Assembly: GCF_000426825.1 (NCBI RefSeq)
Contig: NZ_AUGC01000001.1
Coordinates: 372,001-436,000 of the forward strand
Reading direction: 5' to 3'
DNA from: Thermonema rossianum DSM 10300
GTDB taxonomy: Bacteria; Bacteroidota; Bacteroidia; Cytophagales; Thermonemataceae
DNA length: 64,000 nt
Positions 1 to 7,874 of the stretch are shown in pieces; position 1 is the stretch's first letter, and each line of letters begins with the position of its first letter. Position numbers and translations under genes: made by a program. The notes under the pieces are model-generated. The model did not search any database. It was not told where the DNA came from and saw nothing but the letters and a program-made list of their open reading frames with translations.

Positions 1-272
1 TTCAGTCGGTGGGGGCATCGGGTGGTGTAGTAGGCGTTTTGTTTTCCTTTATTCTCATATCGCCCGACGCCGTTTTGTATTTGTTCTTTATTCCGGTGCC
101 CATTCCTGCCTATCTTTTTGCGTTGGGCTTTGTGGCTTACTCACTGTATGGATTGTTTTCCCGTAAAGGAAACATAGACCATGCGGCACACTTAGGCGGT
201 GCTGCCATAGGGGTGCTGTTTACATTGATTGCCGTGCCCGGAGCATGGCAGCATTTTTTTAATGCTTTTTAA
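1..272 (+). CDS. Rhomboid-family intramembrane serine protease (3' part)
   Basis: C-terminal 90 or so residues of a rhomboid protease, an integral membrane enzyme that cleaves transmembrane segments. The gene enters from the left edge, so the N-terminal helices are missing. The reading frame opens at base 3 with QSVGASGG, the rhomboid GxSG motif carrying the catalytic serine. After two hydrophobic segments comes HAAHLGG, the conserved histidine motif of the last catalytic helix. The protein then ends with a short tail. The GTG at base 9 is an internal valine, not a start. Family call is strong from the paired Ser and His motifs; the substrate is unknown. Confidence 0.88.
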   Translation, partial: QSVGASGGVVGVLFSFILISPDAVLYLFFIPVPIPAYLFALGFVAYSLYGLFSRKGNIDHAAHLGGAAIGVLFTLIAVPGAWQHFFNAF

Positions 273-292
273 AGAGCGGAAAGCCGCCTTTT
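271..292. terminator. Weak bidirectional hairpin between convergent genes
   Basis: AAAG (271-274), an unpaired A, then GCGG (276-279) pairs with CCGC (284-287) and CTTT (288-291) around a four-base loop. It lies exactly between the stop codons of the rhomboid gene and the convergent WG-repeat gene. The stem is short, so this is only a possible terminator. Confidence 0.4.
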
Positions 293-1520
293 ATTTCCAA
301 TATTGCCTGCCGGCAGCATCGATGTATCCTTCATTGCCCTGAAAGCGCACTTTGGCAAGCCCATGCCGGAAGGGGGCGGCTTCCTCATATTGAGGGGGGA
401 TTTGCCATTCGCCTTTGCGGTTGATGTATCCCCATTGGCCTTTGTGTTTGACGGCCGCCAGCCCCTGACTGAAGGCCCCGGCTTGTTCTGCTTCGAAAAA
501 CGCAATGGCATTGGCGCCTTGCGAAGTGATGTAGCCCCAGCGCCCCTGATATTGAACCGGGGCAAGCCCTTCCGAGAAGTTGCCCAGTATGGTGTAAAGG
601 AACTCAACCACCGCTTGCCCTTGTGTGTTGATGATGCCCCAATAGCCGTTTGATTGTACGCTTGCCCGTCCTTGCTTGAAGTCGCGTACTTGTTCGTAGC
701 GGGGCGGAATGTGCCACTGCCCGGTGGTGTCCACAAAGCCCCACTTGCCGGTAGCCGCATCTTGGGCGGCAGCCAATTGTTCGCTAAAATTATGCACCTC
801 CTTAAACTGCAAAGGGATGACCAAATGACCATGCTTGCCGGCAAAACCATAGCGGTACTCGCCATTGACTATGTTTGCAACTGCTATGCGTCCGTCGCGG
901 CATTGCCGGATGCGCCGGTAGCTTTCTTCTGAGAGCAAATGCCCTTGGGCGTCATAAAAGAACCATTGCCCCTTTTTTTTCGCTGCGAGCAGCCCTTCGC
1001 CACACAGGGCAGTGGCTTCGAAAGCGGGGGGTAGCAACCATGTGCCGTTGCGGTGAATAATGCCCCATTGCCCACGGTACAAAGCCGTTGCTTGTTGGGC
1101 TTCGTTTGGTTCGCTTAGGCGCTCGAAGCGGCAGGCAAGCACTTCATTGCCCAATGAGTCGATAAACCCCCATTTGCCTTGTTTGTTGCAAGCCGGTGCT
1201 ATGCCGTTCCGGAATGCCCCAATGGCTTTGAATTGAGGTGGAATCAGAAACTTGCCCTGTGGGTCAATATATCCCCAAAGGCCGCCTTTTTTGACTTTTG
1301 CCCGTTGAAACAAGCTGTCGAAAGGCTCGGCAGCTTCATATCCGGTCTTGATTGCAATTTGCTTGCTTGGTGTGCAGTAGCCCCAGCGCACTTTCCAATT
1401 TTGACTTATGCGGTAGGGGATAAGCGAAGGCGGTGGCGGGTGTATGTCGTTCTCTTGACTTCGACAGCCATCGAACAGGCATAAGCAAAGAAAAGCGAGC
1501 AAAGCAACAAACGGGCGCAT
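291..1520 (-). CDS. WG-repeat protein, probable lipoprotein
   Basis: A 409-residue exported protein built almost entirely of about ten WG repeats (PF14903-type: x-W-G-[FYI]-I-[DN]-x-x-G). Readable copies include LWGYIDPQGK, KWGFIDSLGN, KWGFVDTTGQ and QWGYINRKGE. Start is set at the ATG at 1520 (MRPFVALLAF...); an in-frame TTG lies 24 bases upstream. The N-terminus is a hydrophobic signal peptide ending LFDGC, a lipobox-like sequence with cysteine at 19, although the preceding Asp is unusual. WG-repeat proteins are common in Bacteroidota and have no defined general function. The start lies only 26 bases from the ccmF terminator. Confidence 0.85.
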   Translation of the reverse strand: MRPFVALLAFLCLCLFDGCRSQENDIHPPPPSLIPYRISQNWKVRWGYCTPSKQIAIKTGYEAAEPFDSLFQRAKVKKGGLWGYIDPQGKFLIPPQFKAIGAFRNGIAPACNKQGKWGFIDSLGNEVLACRFERLSEPNEAQQATALYRGQWGIIHRNGTWLLPPAFEATALCGEGLLAAKKKGQWFFYDAQGHLLSEESYRRIRQCRDGRIAVANIVNGEYRYGFAGKHGHLVIPLQFKEVHNFSEQLAAAQDAATGKWGFVDTTGQWHIPPRYEQVRDFKQGRASVQSNGYWGIINTQGQAVVEFLYTILGNFSEGLAPVQYQGRWGYITSQGANAIAFFEAEQAGAFSQGLAAVKHKGQWGYINRKGEWQIPPQYEEAAPFRHGLAKVRFQGNEGYIDAAGRQYWK

Positions 1521-1546
1521 GATTATACGAGTTGGTTGATTCAATA

Positions 1547-1580
1547 TAAAAAAACGCTGCCTTTATGGGGAAAGGCAGCG
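1547..1580 (-). terminator. Terminator of ccmF
   Basis: CGCTGCCTTT (1555-1564) pairs perfectly with AAAGGCAGCG (1571-1580) around a six-base loop. Read on the minus strand, the hairpin is followed by a run of seven T (1548-1554), immediately downstream of the ccmF stop codon at 1608. Confidence 0.88.
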
Positions 1581-1607
1581 CCGGAATGTGCTTGTTTTTA
1601 AAAAACA

Positions 1608-4184
1608 TCAGGCGATACTTTCTACCACCGGCTTGCCTTTGGCAGCCCGCAGGCGCCGGTAGGCGCTCACGCCAAAGCCGGCTATCATCAACAAACTGCC
1701 TATCCACAGCAAGTTGATAAGTGGCTTTTCAATGGCTTTTAAAATGATATAATCTCTTTGGGTGCGCTGTGTTTCAAAAACGAATGTGCCCTTGTCAGGA
1801 TTCACACGCACGAAAGCCATCTTCAAGCCTAAGGCAGGCTCTATTTCTGCCGGTGAGGCAATCATGCCATCCTGTATGTTGAGCATGAACACAGGGGATA
1901 AATGGTATTCTTTTGTTTTGCTCAGAATACGCCAGTGCGCTTGTAGCGCCATTTCATGGTCTTTCAACGCCATTTGCTTATACACACGCACCTGTTTCAC
2001 GCCGTCGAAGATGGCAATAAAGTCATTCAGAAAGAGCGTATCGCCGGGAACTACTTCATGCCGCTCGGCTTCGCTCCATTCACGCCCTTCTTTGGGGTCA
2101 GGATATACCGCCGTGATGTGCGTGTAAAGGTCTTTGCCCCATTCCTTGCGTATGGAAGGAGAGGGGGTTAAGTCCATAGACGGATTGACCTGCACACGTG
2201 GATACATGATGAAGCTATCGCCCGTTGTTTGGTCAACAAATCGAATCTGATAATACACATTTTCGGGACGGGTGTAGAGCGTATCACCGGCTTTGAAGTA
2301 GGTTTTGCCCCGGTACTGAATGTCTTCAAGGGCAACGATATTGTGCGGGTCATCGAGGAAATACACCTTGTCATAAGGGATATACGAAGGGTAGCCGTCC
2401 ACTTCCAGGGCGGTGCCTTCGAAAGTAGCCACATATTGCCCTACGGGCGTGGGCTCATCCAACCACAACAAGGTGTTTTTTTCGTTGAAATCGGAAGGGG
2501 CGCTTTCATCCGTGGTGTAAAGCAAACCACTCACATTGAGCGATACCACACGGGTATAGCCGGATGAGTACAAAATACCGATGAGCATCAGACCTACGCC
2601 CAGGTGTGTGAGTGCGCCGCCGGCAAGCCGGGGTTTTTTACGTAACAACTCCGTAAGTATCCATGCGTTGCTGATGATAGAGTAGAAAGCGGCAAACAAA
2701 AGGGCTATATAGTTGAGATGCTTTTCACTGGTGAATATGATGACCAGCGTAGTGCTTATCATAGCCAGTGCCGTGGGCAGATAAAGCACACTCAACTGCT
2801 GCTTGCCCTTGATGTTTTTCCACCAGAAAAACTGCCCCAAGCCCGAGCCTATAGCCAGTAGCACAGCAAACCACAGCTGAATGCGGGTGTAGTGCATGAC
2901 CTGATCTTCGGGCGGTGCCAAGTTGAGCTCAAAGCCAAACAACTCAGCTATTTTGTTGTAAACGGGAAAAGAGGTGGTATTCAATACCTGAAAGCCCGAC
3001 AGTAGCATGACGACCGCCGCAGTGAATATCCAAAACTCACGCTGGTAAATAGACAGGTCACCTTCATTGTCGCCTTTGGGCAATTGTTTGTAGCGGGCAA
3101 TGAGCAGCCCTACCGATGCCACCATGAAAAACAGCAGGTAAAGCAACAGTTGCCCGGACAAGCCCAAGTCGGTGAAAGAGTGCACGGAGGCATTGCCTAA
3201 AATACCGCTGCGGGTAAGAAAAGTGGAATAAAGCACCAAAATAAAACTGCTGATAACCAGCCAGAAAGTAAAGCGAAGGGCAGCGGCTGACTTACGGGCA
3301 ATCAAGGCGGTATGAATAGCAGCTACCAGTGCCAGCCAAGGCACATACACGGCATTTTCTACTGGGTCCCAGTTCCAATAGCCTTCGAAGTTGAGCGTTT
3401 CATATGCCCAGTAGGCACCCATTAAGATGCCCAGCCCCAGCACAAGCGCCGAAATGACCAACCAAGGCAGGGCAGGGCGTATCCAAGCAGTAAATTCTTT
3501 TTTCCACAAAGCCGCTACGGCAAAGGCAAAAGGCACCAGACTGAGTGCAAAGCCCAAAAACAAAGTGGGCGGGTGAATGACCATCCAGTAGTTTTGAAGC
3601 AGCGGGTTGAGGCCGGTGCCGTCGGCAGGCACAAAGTCAGGGTTATACATAGGACTGCCGGGCGTGTAGATGGGCAGGTCCAGCACGTCGCGGGTCAAGG
3701 CAAAAGGTGAACTGCCTATTTTCAGCTCGCCTACAACCACGCCTAAAATCATGGAAGTAAGAAAAGCCTGCACCAGCACCAACACCGTCATAATGGGCGC
3801 TTCCCATTCGGTAGGGCGGCGCAGTACAAAGAACAGCCCGATGAGTACGTTCCAAAAAATCCAAAGCCAGAAACTGCCTTCCTGACCTTCCCAGAAGCAG
3901 GCAATGATGTACTCTATGGGCAGGTGACGCGAAGCGTGCGCATAGGCATAGTAGTATTCGTAATAATGATTGAGGATGATAACGAACAGTACTATGCCCG
4001 CAGTCGTTACAAACAGACCATGCAGCAGGAAAGTCCGGCGTGCAAAACGGCGCCAGCTTTCACGCGCTTGCAAAGGCAGCTTTGAACGACCGGTGAGCAG
4101 GTAGGCCCATGCACTCATGAGTGCCAATACGAAGGCAGCAATGAGTGAAAAATGCCCGATATTTCCAATGGTATAATGTATCAT
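1608..4184 (-). CDS. ccmF: Cytochrome c haem lyase subunit CcmF
   Basis: An 858-residue polytopic membrane protein of the CcmF/CcsA haem-handling family, which attaches haem to apocytochrome c outside the cytoplasmic membrane. The tryptophan-rich WWD motif is visible as YWNWDPVENAVYVPWL, and the N-terminus matches CcmF (GNIGHFSLIAAF). After the membrane core, a long hydrophilic stretch (roughly residues 530-800) probably forms an extracytoplasmic domain, followed by a final transmembrane helix. It is clearly longer than the E. coli protein (about 650 residues), as is usual in Bacteroidota. It is the last gene of the ccmB-C-D-E-F series but is separated from ccmE by a hairpin. Confidence 0.92.
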   Translation of the reverse strand: MIHYTIGNIGHFSLIAAFVLALMSAWAYLLTGRSKLPLQARESWRRFARRTFLLHGLFVTTAGIVLFVIILNHYYEYYYAYAHASRHLPIEYIIACFWEGQEGSFWLWIFWNVLIGLFFVLRRPTEWEAPIMTVLVLVQAFLTSMILGVVVGELKIGSSPFALTRDVLDLPIYTPGSPMYNPDFVPADGTGLNPLLQNYWMVIHPPTLFLGFALSLVPFAFAVAALWKKEFTAWIRPALPWLVISALVLGLGILMGAYWAYETLNFEGYWNWDPVENAVYVPWLALVAAIHTALIARKSAAALRFTFWLVISSFILVLYSTFLTRSGILGNASVHSFTDLGLSGQLLLYLLFFMVASVGLLIARYKQLPKGDNEGDLSIYQREFWIFTAAVVMLLSGFQVLNTTSFPVYNKIAELFGFELNLAPPEDQVMHYTRIQLWFAVLLAIGSGLGQFFWWKNIKGKQQLSVLYLPTALAMISTTLVIIFTSEKHLNYIALLFAAFYSIISNAWILTELLRKKPRLAGGALTHLGVGLMLIGILYSSGYTRVVSLNVSGLLYTTDESAPSDFNEKNTLLWLDEPTPVGQYVATFEGTALEVDGYPSYIPYDKVYFLDDPHNIVALEDIQYRGKTYFKAGDTLYTRPENVYYQIRFVDQTTGDSFIMYPRVQVNPSMDLTPSPSIRKEWGKDLYTHITAVYPDPKEGREWSEAERHEVVPGDTLFLNDFIAIFDGVKQVRVYKQMALKDHEMALQAHWRILSKTKEYHLSPVFMLNIQDGMIASPAEIEPALGLKMAFVRVNPDKGTFVFETQRTQRDYIILKAIEKPLINLLWIGSLLMIAGFGVSAYRRLRAAKGKPVVESIA

Positions 4185-4206
4185 AGGTGCTTACATTCAG
4201 TTGCAT

Positions 4207-4253
4207 ACATAAGAAAAAGAACTCCCTTGCGTGTGTTGCCGCCTAAGGGAGTT
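4207..4253 (-). terminator. Hairpin/attenuator between ccmE and ccmF
   Basis: AACTCCCTT (4220-4228) pairs perfectly with AAGGGAGTT (4245-4253) over a 16-base loop. On the minus strand it is followed by CTTTTTCTT. It sits in the 97-base gap after ccmE and could terminate most transcripts, leaving ccmF on partial read-through or its own promoter. Confidence 0.7.
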
Positions 4254-4281
4254 TGAACTGTAACAAACATGAGGGGTCCTG

Positions 4282-4719
4282 TTAGTTCGAAGCACTTACT
4301 TCGGTGAAGCCGGTTTGGCTTTGTTGGTCGTTGTATTTCGAAGGGCACTTCATCAGTATTTTTTTGGCATGGAAAGCATCCCCTTCCACGTTTCCCACTA
4401 CTACCACCTTTTCGGCGCGTTCGAAGTCTTGCGGCTTGGCATCCGGGTAGATGACCGGCATCACTTTGCCCTTTTCATCTTTGAGCATGAAGCGGAAAAG
4501 GTTAGGGTTCACCGAGGGGTTGTACTCCATGCCTACAATGTGCCCTTGGGCATCTTTAGGCAGTTCGCCAATCACATAAATGCCTTTTTTGTTGCCGTTT
4601 TTGCTCATGGCAATGGCTTCGTCGAAAGACACATACTTGCTTGCGCTGCCCATGGAGCTCACAATCAAGCCGATGGCGGCGGCAATTACAATGAGGATGA
4701 AAATATGGATACGTTTCAT
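4282..4719 (-). CDS. ccmE: Haem chaperone CcmE, CxxxY variant
   Basis: A 145-residue membrane-anchored periplasmic haem chaperone that carries haem from CcmC to CcmF. One N-terminal transmembrane helix (about residues 4-22) precedes a small beta-barrel with recognisable CcmE segments (FRFMLKDEKGKVMPVIYPD, VVVVGNVEGDAFHAKKIL). In E. coli, the haem is bound covalently by His in an HxxxY motif. Here that position reads CPSKY, with Cys125 and Tyr129, so this is the CxxxY form known from Desulfovibrio and archaea. Lies between ccmD and ccmF on the same strand, 18 bases after ccmD. Confidence 0.92.
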   Translation of the reverse strand: MKRIHIFILIVIAAAIGLIVSSMGSASKYVSFDEAIAMSKNGNKKGIYVIGELPKDAQGHIVGMEYNPSVNPNLFRFMLKDEKGKVMPVIYPDAKPQDFERAEKVVVVGNVEGDAFHAKKILMKCPSKYNDQQSQTGFTEVSASN

Positions 4720-4737
4720 AGGTAGAGCATTGTTTTT

Positions 4738-4944
4738 TTAGTCTTTCATGAGTTTTTTGACCTTGCGGTCGATTGACACAAGATATAACACGATGCCCAA
4801 AAAGATGGTTGCAAGCACCGCCACTACTACATAAATCTTCCCGTTGGCACGCAGAGCATCTGCCATCTCTACTTCGTTGCCTTGCGCCCATGAAGGCAGC
4901 ACGGCAAACAGCCACAGGCATAAGCTATAGAATAACCGTTTCAT
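4738..4944 (-). CDS. ccmD: CcmD-like small membrane protein
   Basis: A 68-residue protein with an N-terminal signal-like segment (ending SWAQ) and one transmembrane helix (about residues 36-57), followed by a basic tail IDRKVKKLMKD. That helix-plus-basic-tail pattern and its place between ccmC and ccmE match CcmD, which helps release haem-loaded CcmE from the CcmABC complex. Its ATG overlaps the end of ccmC by four bases, indicating translational coupling. Small size makes the family call depend partly on context. Confidence 0.78.
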   Translation of the reverse strand: MKRLFYSLCLWLFAVLPSWAQGNEVEMADALRANGKIYVVVAVLATIFLGIVLYLVSIDRKVKKLMKD

Positions 4945-5636
4945 GTGTTTTCTTCAATTTGTATTTGTCTATGAGCTTGAATTTCTTCTTGTTTTCTTTT
5001 GAGTTGTCGCACACGCACCGCCAGTTTGGTAATCCACCAGGCGAGCATGGTCCAGCCAATGACGGCAGGGTAGAACACCATGCGCATGGTGTTGTCCAGG
5101 TCATATTGGCTGAAGGCCGGGTTGCCCCCTTTGCCCGGATGCAGTGAGTCCGTATAACGCGGAAGCACAAAAATAAGGGGGATGAATACGGCAAAGGCAT
5201 ACAGATTGTAAACGGCACTGACGCGGGCACGCCGCAGCGGGTCGTTGATGGCACCGCGCAGCACCAAATAGGCGACGTAAATCAAAATGCCAATGGCGGC
5301 CATGGTTTGCTGAGGGTCGCCGTTCCAAGGAGCGCCCCAAGTGTAATTTGCCCAGATGGCACCGGTGCTAAGCCCCAACAGCCCGTACAGTACTGCCGTA
5401 TTGACGCTTTCCACGGCGTGGTCGTCCAGGCTTTCCGTACCCTTGCGCAGATACTGCACAGAGTAGTAGGCAGAAATTGCCAAAAGGATGGTCATGCCAA
5501 ACCACATGGGCACATGAAAATAAAGATTGCGAATGCTTTCGTTCACAATGGGCAGCCGTGGCACAGGCATCAAGAATCCGCCTACAATCACGTAAAGCAG
5601 GAGCAGGATGGTGCTTATTTGATACCATTTTTTCAT
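4941..5636 (-). CDS. ccmC: Haem exporter permease CcmC
   Basis: A 231-residue membrane protein with about six hydrophobic segments, of the CcmC/CcsA haem-handling family. It presents haem to CcmE. The tryptophan-rich loop reads NYTWGAPWNGDPQQT, a form that departs from the E. coli WWD sequence but keeps the W-G...W...D-P spacing. Conserved RNLYFHVPMWF precedes the second membrane segment and holds the first haem-ligand histidine. Encoded 12 bases after ccmB and overlapping ccmD by four bases, so clearly part of one operon. Confidence 0.92.
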   Translation of the reverse strand: MKKWYQISTILLLLYVIVGGFLMPVPRLPIVNESIRNLYFHVPMWFGMTILLAISAYYSVQYLRKGTESLDDHAVESVNTAVLYGLLGLSTGAIWANYTWGAPWNGDPQQTMAAIGILIYVAYLVLRGAINDPLRRARVSAVYNLYAFAVFIPLIFVLPRYTDSLHPGKGGNPAFSQYDLDNTMRMVFYPAVIGWTMLAWWITKLAVRVRQLKRKQEEIQAHRQIQIEENT

Positions 5637-5648
5637 AGTAAAGATGTT

Positions 5649-6314
5649 TTAGCTCCGCCACAACAGCGGAAATAACACAAAAGCAACGCCTAACACAATG
5701 ATATTTATCAGAGAAAGCATAATCAACTCCTTCTGAATCAGCTCCCAAGCGGCTGACATCAGACTCAAAGAAGCAGCACGGGTAAGCATCAGCAGTTGAG
5801 GAATCAGCACAGGGAAGCTCAACACGGCCATCAATACGCTGTTATTGCCAGCCTTGGAAGCAATGGCGGCAATCATGGTGAGCGAGCAGGCAAAGCTCAC
5901 GAAGCCCAACAACAAACAGAGTAAAAAGCTTGCTTGAGGAATAGGCAACGGCAAAAACCAGTAGTACAGACCAAAGCCTACGGTGCCCAATATCAACATC
6001 AGCAGTGTGTTATATACTACCTTGGCAAGCAGTATTTCATGAGCGGTGGCAATGGTGTAATAATACAGTTGCTGCTCTTCTTCTTCCTGCATGAAGCTCT
6101 TGGCCATGGCATTGGTAGCCGTAAATAGTGCCACTATCCACCACAACACATTCCACAAGGCAGGCAGGAGCTCGCTTCCGCTTTGCTCAATACCTATGTA
6201 GATGATAAGGGTAGCCCCACTGACATAAAGCAACAGACCGTTGAGAGCATAGCGTTGCCGCCACTCCAAAAGCAAATCTTTCCGTATGAGTGCTATTACG
6301 CGCCGTATGGACAC
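5649..6314 (-). CDS. ccmB: Haem exporter membrane subunit CcmB
   Basis: A 221-residue permease of the CcmAB ABC transporter that drives release of haem-loaded CcmE. It has six predicted transmembrane segments, and begins with the cytoplasmic segment IRKDLLLEWRQRYALNG typical of CcmB. It is the first gene of the minus-strand ccm cluster. The partner ATPase CcmA is not encoded anywhere in this window, so it must be elsewhere. A Bacteroidota -7 box lies 27 bases upstream of the start. Confidence 0.9.
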   Translation of the reverse strand: MSIRRVIALIRKDLLLEWRQRYALNGLLLYVSGATLIIYIGIEQSGSELLPALWNVLWWIVALFTATNAMAKSFMQEEEEQQLYYYTIATAHEILLAKVVYNTLLMLILGTVGFGLYYWFLPLPIPQASFLLCLLLGFVSFACSLTMIAAIASKAGNNSVLMAVLSFPVLIPQLLMLTRAASLSLMSAAWELIQKELIMLSLINIIVLGVAFVLFPLLWRS

Positions 6315-6340
6315 AGGCTTTTTGGGTTCAAAGTCGGCTG

Positions 6341-6348
6341 CAAAGCTA
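6341..6348 (-). promoter_or_regulatory. Putative -7 element for ccmBCDE
   Basis: CAAAGCTA on the plus strand is TAGCTTTG on the minus strand, a perfect TAnnTTTG. A TTTG lies upstream with a spacer of 16 bases, shorter than usual. Located 27 bases before the ccmB ATG. Confidence 0.5.
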
Positions 6349-6386
6349 CAAAAATGATTGAATACAAAGCAGTGACCATAAAATAA

Positions 6387-6410
6387 AAAAGGCGCTTGCC
6401 GGCGCCTTTT
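6387..6410 (-). terminator. Terminator of the symporter gene
   Basis: AAAAGGCGC (6387-6395) pairs with GCGCCTTTT (6402-6410) over a six-base loop; on the minus strand a further T-run (6385-6390) follows. It lies 27 bases after the symporter stop codon and separates it from ccmB. Confidence 0.88.
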
Positions 6411-6436
6411 GTTTGTGGAATATTATCAGAAAGCCG

Positions 6437-7711
6437 TCAGGCCACGGTATGCGTGGTTTCGCCTTCCGAGCGGGCAATGATGGCAGCCCCGCAACTGTCG
6501 CTCCATACGTTGACGGCCGTGCGCATCATATCCAAAATACGGTCAACGGCCAATATCATACCTACGCCTTCGAGTGGCAGCCCCACCGCACTGAGTATCA
6601 CCGATATCATAACCAGCCCGGCCATGGGAATGCCCGCGGCACCAATGGAAGCCAGAAGGGCGGTGATGACTACTATCAGCTGTTGCCCGAAGTCCAAGTG
6701 TATATTGTAGGCTTGGGCAATGAACATGGCAGCCACACACTCATAAAGCGCCGTGCCGTCCATGTTAATGGTTGCGCCCAACGGAATGGTGAAGCTGGTG
6801 ATGCGGTTAGAAATGCCGGCTTTGTGTTCAAGGGCTTCCATCGTAAGCGGCAGGGTAGCCCCCGACGAACTGGTTGAAAAGGCGGTAATGAGCGGGGTAA
6901 GCATAGCACGGAAATGATGGATGGGGTTGATGCCCGCCAGCAGCAGCATAAGCAAAGGAAGGGTGACGAAAGCATGGATGCCCAAGCCGGCAATGACCGT
7001 GAGCATGTATTTCCCTAAGCTGGCTGCCATAAGGGCAAGCTTTGCCTTGTCGCCTGCCTGCTCGGCTACCACATCTACTACCAAACCAAATACGCCCAGA
7101 GGAGTAAACAATATCACAAACATAGTAATGCCCATCATCACCTCGAAGGTGGCATTGAAAAAATCACTCAACAAGTCACGGTAGCGCGCTTCTTTTACCT
7201 TGGTGATGAATACGCCGAACAGAACGGCAAAAAAGATGGTGCTGAGCATCTGCCCTTGGCTAAAAGCTGCAAACACATTGGTGGGTATCATGCGTAGCAG
7301 CGTATCTTTCAGCGAAGCCCCTTCGGCAGACAGTTCCGGCAGGTTTTCGGTAGAATCAGGCAGAGGCGCCCCTACGCCCGGCTCTATCAAGTTAACCAAG
7401 AGCAGACCGGTTAGGATGGCCAGTAAGCTGGTGGTTACATAGTAGCCCAAGGTCTTCAGAGTGAGGCGCCCCAAGCTATTGTTTTGCCCCAAATTGCTGA
7501 CACCGGAAATAATGGAGCTGAGAATAAGCGGAACTATCACCATTTTAAGACCGCGAATGAACAAGTCGCCCATCCAGGTGAACCATGTGGCTCGATGCGG
7601 TAAAACATAACCAACACCAATACCGGCCACTAAGGCGATTAGGATAAAAACGAAAAGATTACGCTGGTAAAAAGCCAAAAAACCTTTATTGTTTCCGTTT
7701 GATAAACTCAT
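6437..7711 (-). CDS. Dicarboxylate/amino acid:cation symporter (DAACS family)
   Basis: A 424-residue secondary transporter of the GltP/DctA family, which imports glutamate, aspartate or C4-dicarboxylates with Na+ or H+. Family landmarks are present in order: IRGLKMVIVPLILSSI, the serine-rich re-entrant loop TSSSGATLPLTMEAL, the NMDGTALYE segment of transmembrane helix 7 that binds the cation, the second loop GAAGIPMAGLV, and DRILDMMRTAVNVWSD of the last helix. Which substrate it carries cannot be read here. Single-gene unit between its own -7 box and terminator, divergent from purB. Confidence 0.9.
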   Translation of the reverse strand: MSLSNGNNKGFLAFYQRNLFVFILIALVAGIGVGYVLPHRATWFTWMGDLFIRGLKMVIVPLILSSIISGVSNLGQNNSLGRLTLKTLGYYVTTSLLAILTGLLLVNLIEPGVGAPLPDSTENLPELSAEGASLKDTLLRMIPTNVFAAFSQGQMLSTIFFAVLFGVFITKVKEARYRDLLSDFFNATFEVMMGITMFVILFTPLGVFGLVVDVVAEQAGDKAKLALMAASLGKYMLTVIAGLGIHAFVTLPLLMLLLAGINPIHHFRAMLTPLITAFSTSSSGATLPLTMEALEHKAGISNRITSFTIPLGATINMDGTALYECVAAMFIAQAYNIHLDFGQQLIVVITALLASIGAAGIPMAGLVMISVILSAVGLPLEGVGMILAVDRILDMMRTAVNVWSDSCGAAIIARSEGETTHTVA

Positions 7712-7755
7712 AGTATTGAAGCAAGTTAAATTTATACTTTTTCATGGAAAGCTTT

Positions 7756-7763
7756 CAAAGATA
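7756..7763 (-). promoter_or_regulatory. Putative -7 element for the symporter
   Basis: CAAAGATA on the plus strand reads TATCTTTG on the minus strand, a perfect TAnnTTTG, 45 bases before the symporter ATG. No convincing -33 element at the usual spacing. Confidence 0.45.
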
Positions 7764-7841
7764 ACAGCTTTTTAAAGATTTCTAAAAGGCTTTGCAAACG
7801 GTGGTTGTCCGTCAAGCATATCGCCTTTGCCGTGTTTTTCC

Positions 7842-7849
7842 TACTTTTG
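7842..7849 (+). promoter_or_regulatory. Putative -7 element for purB
   Basis: TACTTTTG matches TAnnTTTG 25 bases before the chosen purB ATG at 7875. This position supports that start over the longer in-frame extension at 7827, which would begin upstream of the promoter. Confidence 0.55.
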
Positions 7850-7874
7850 TGCCCATAGAAACAAGCAATTAACC

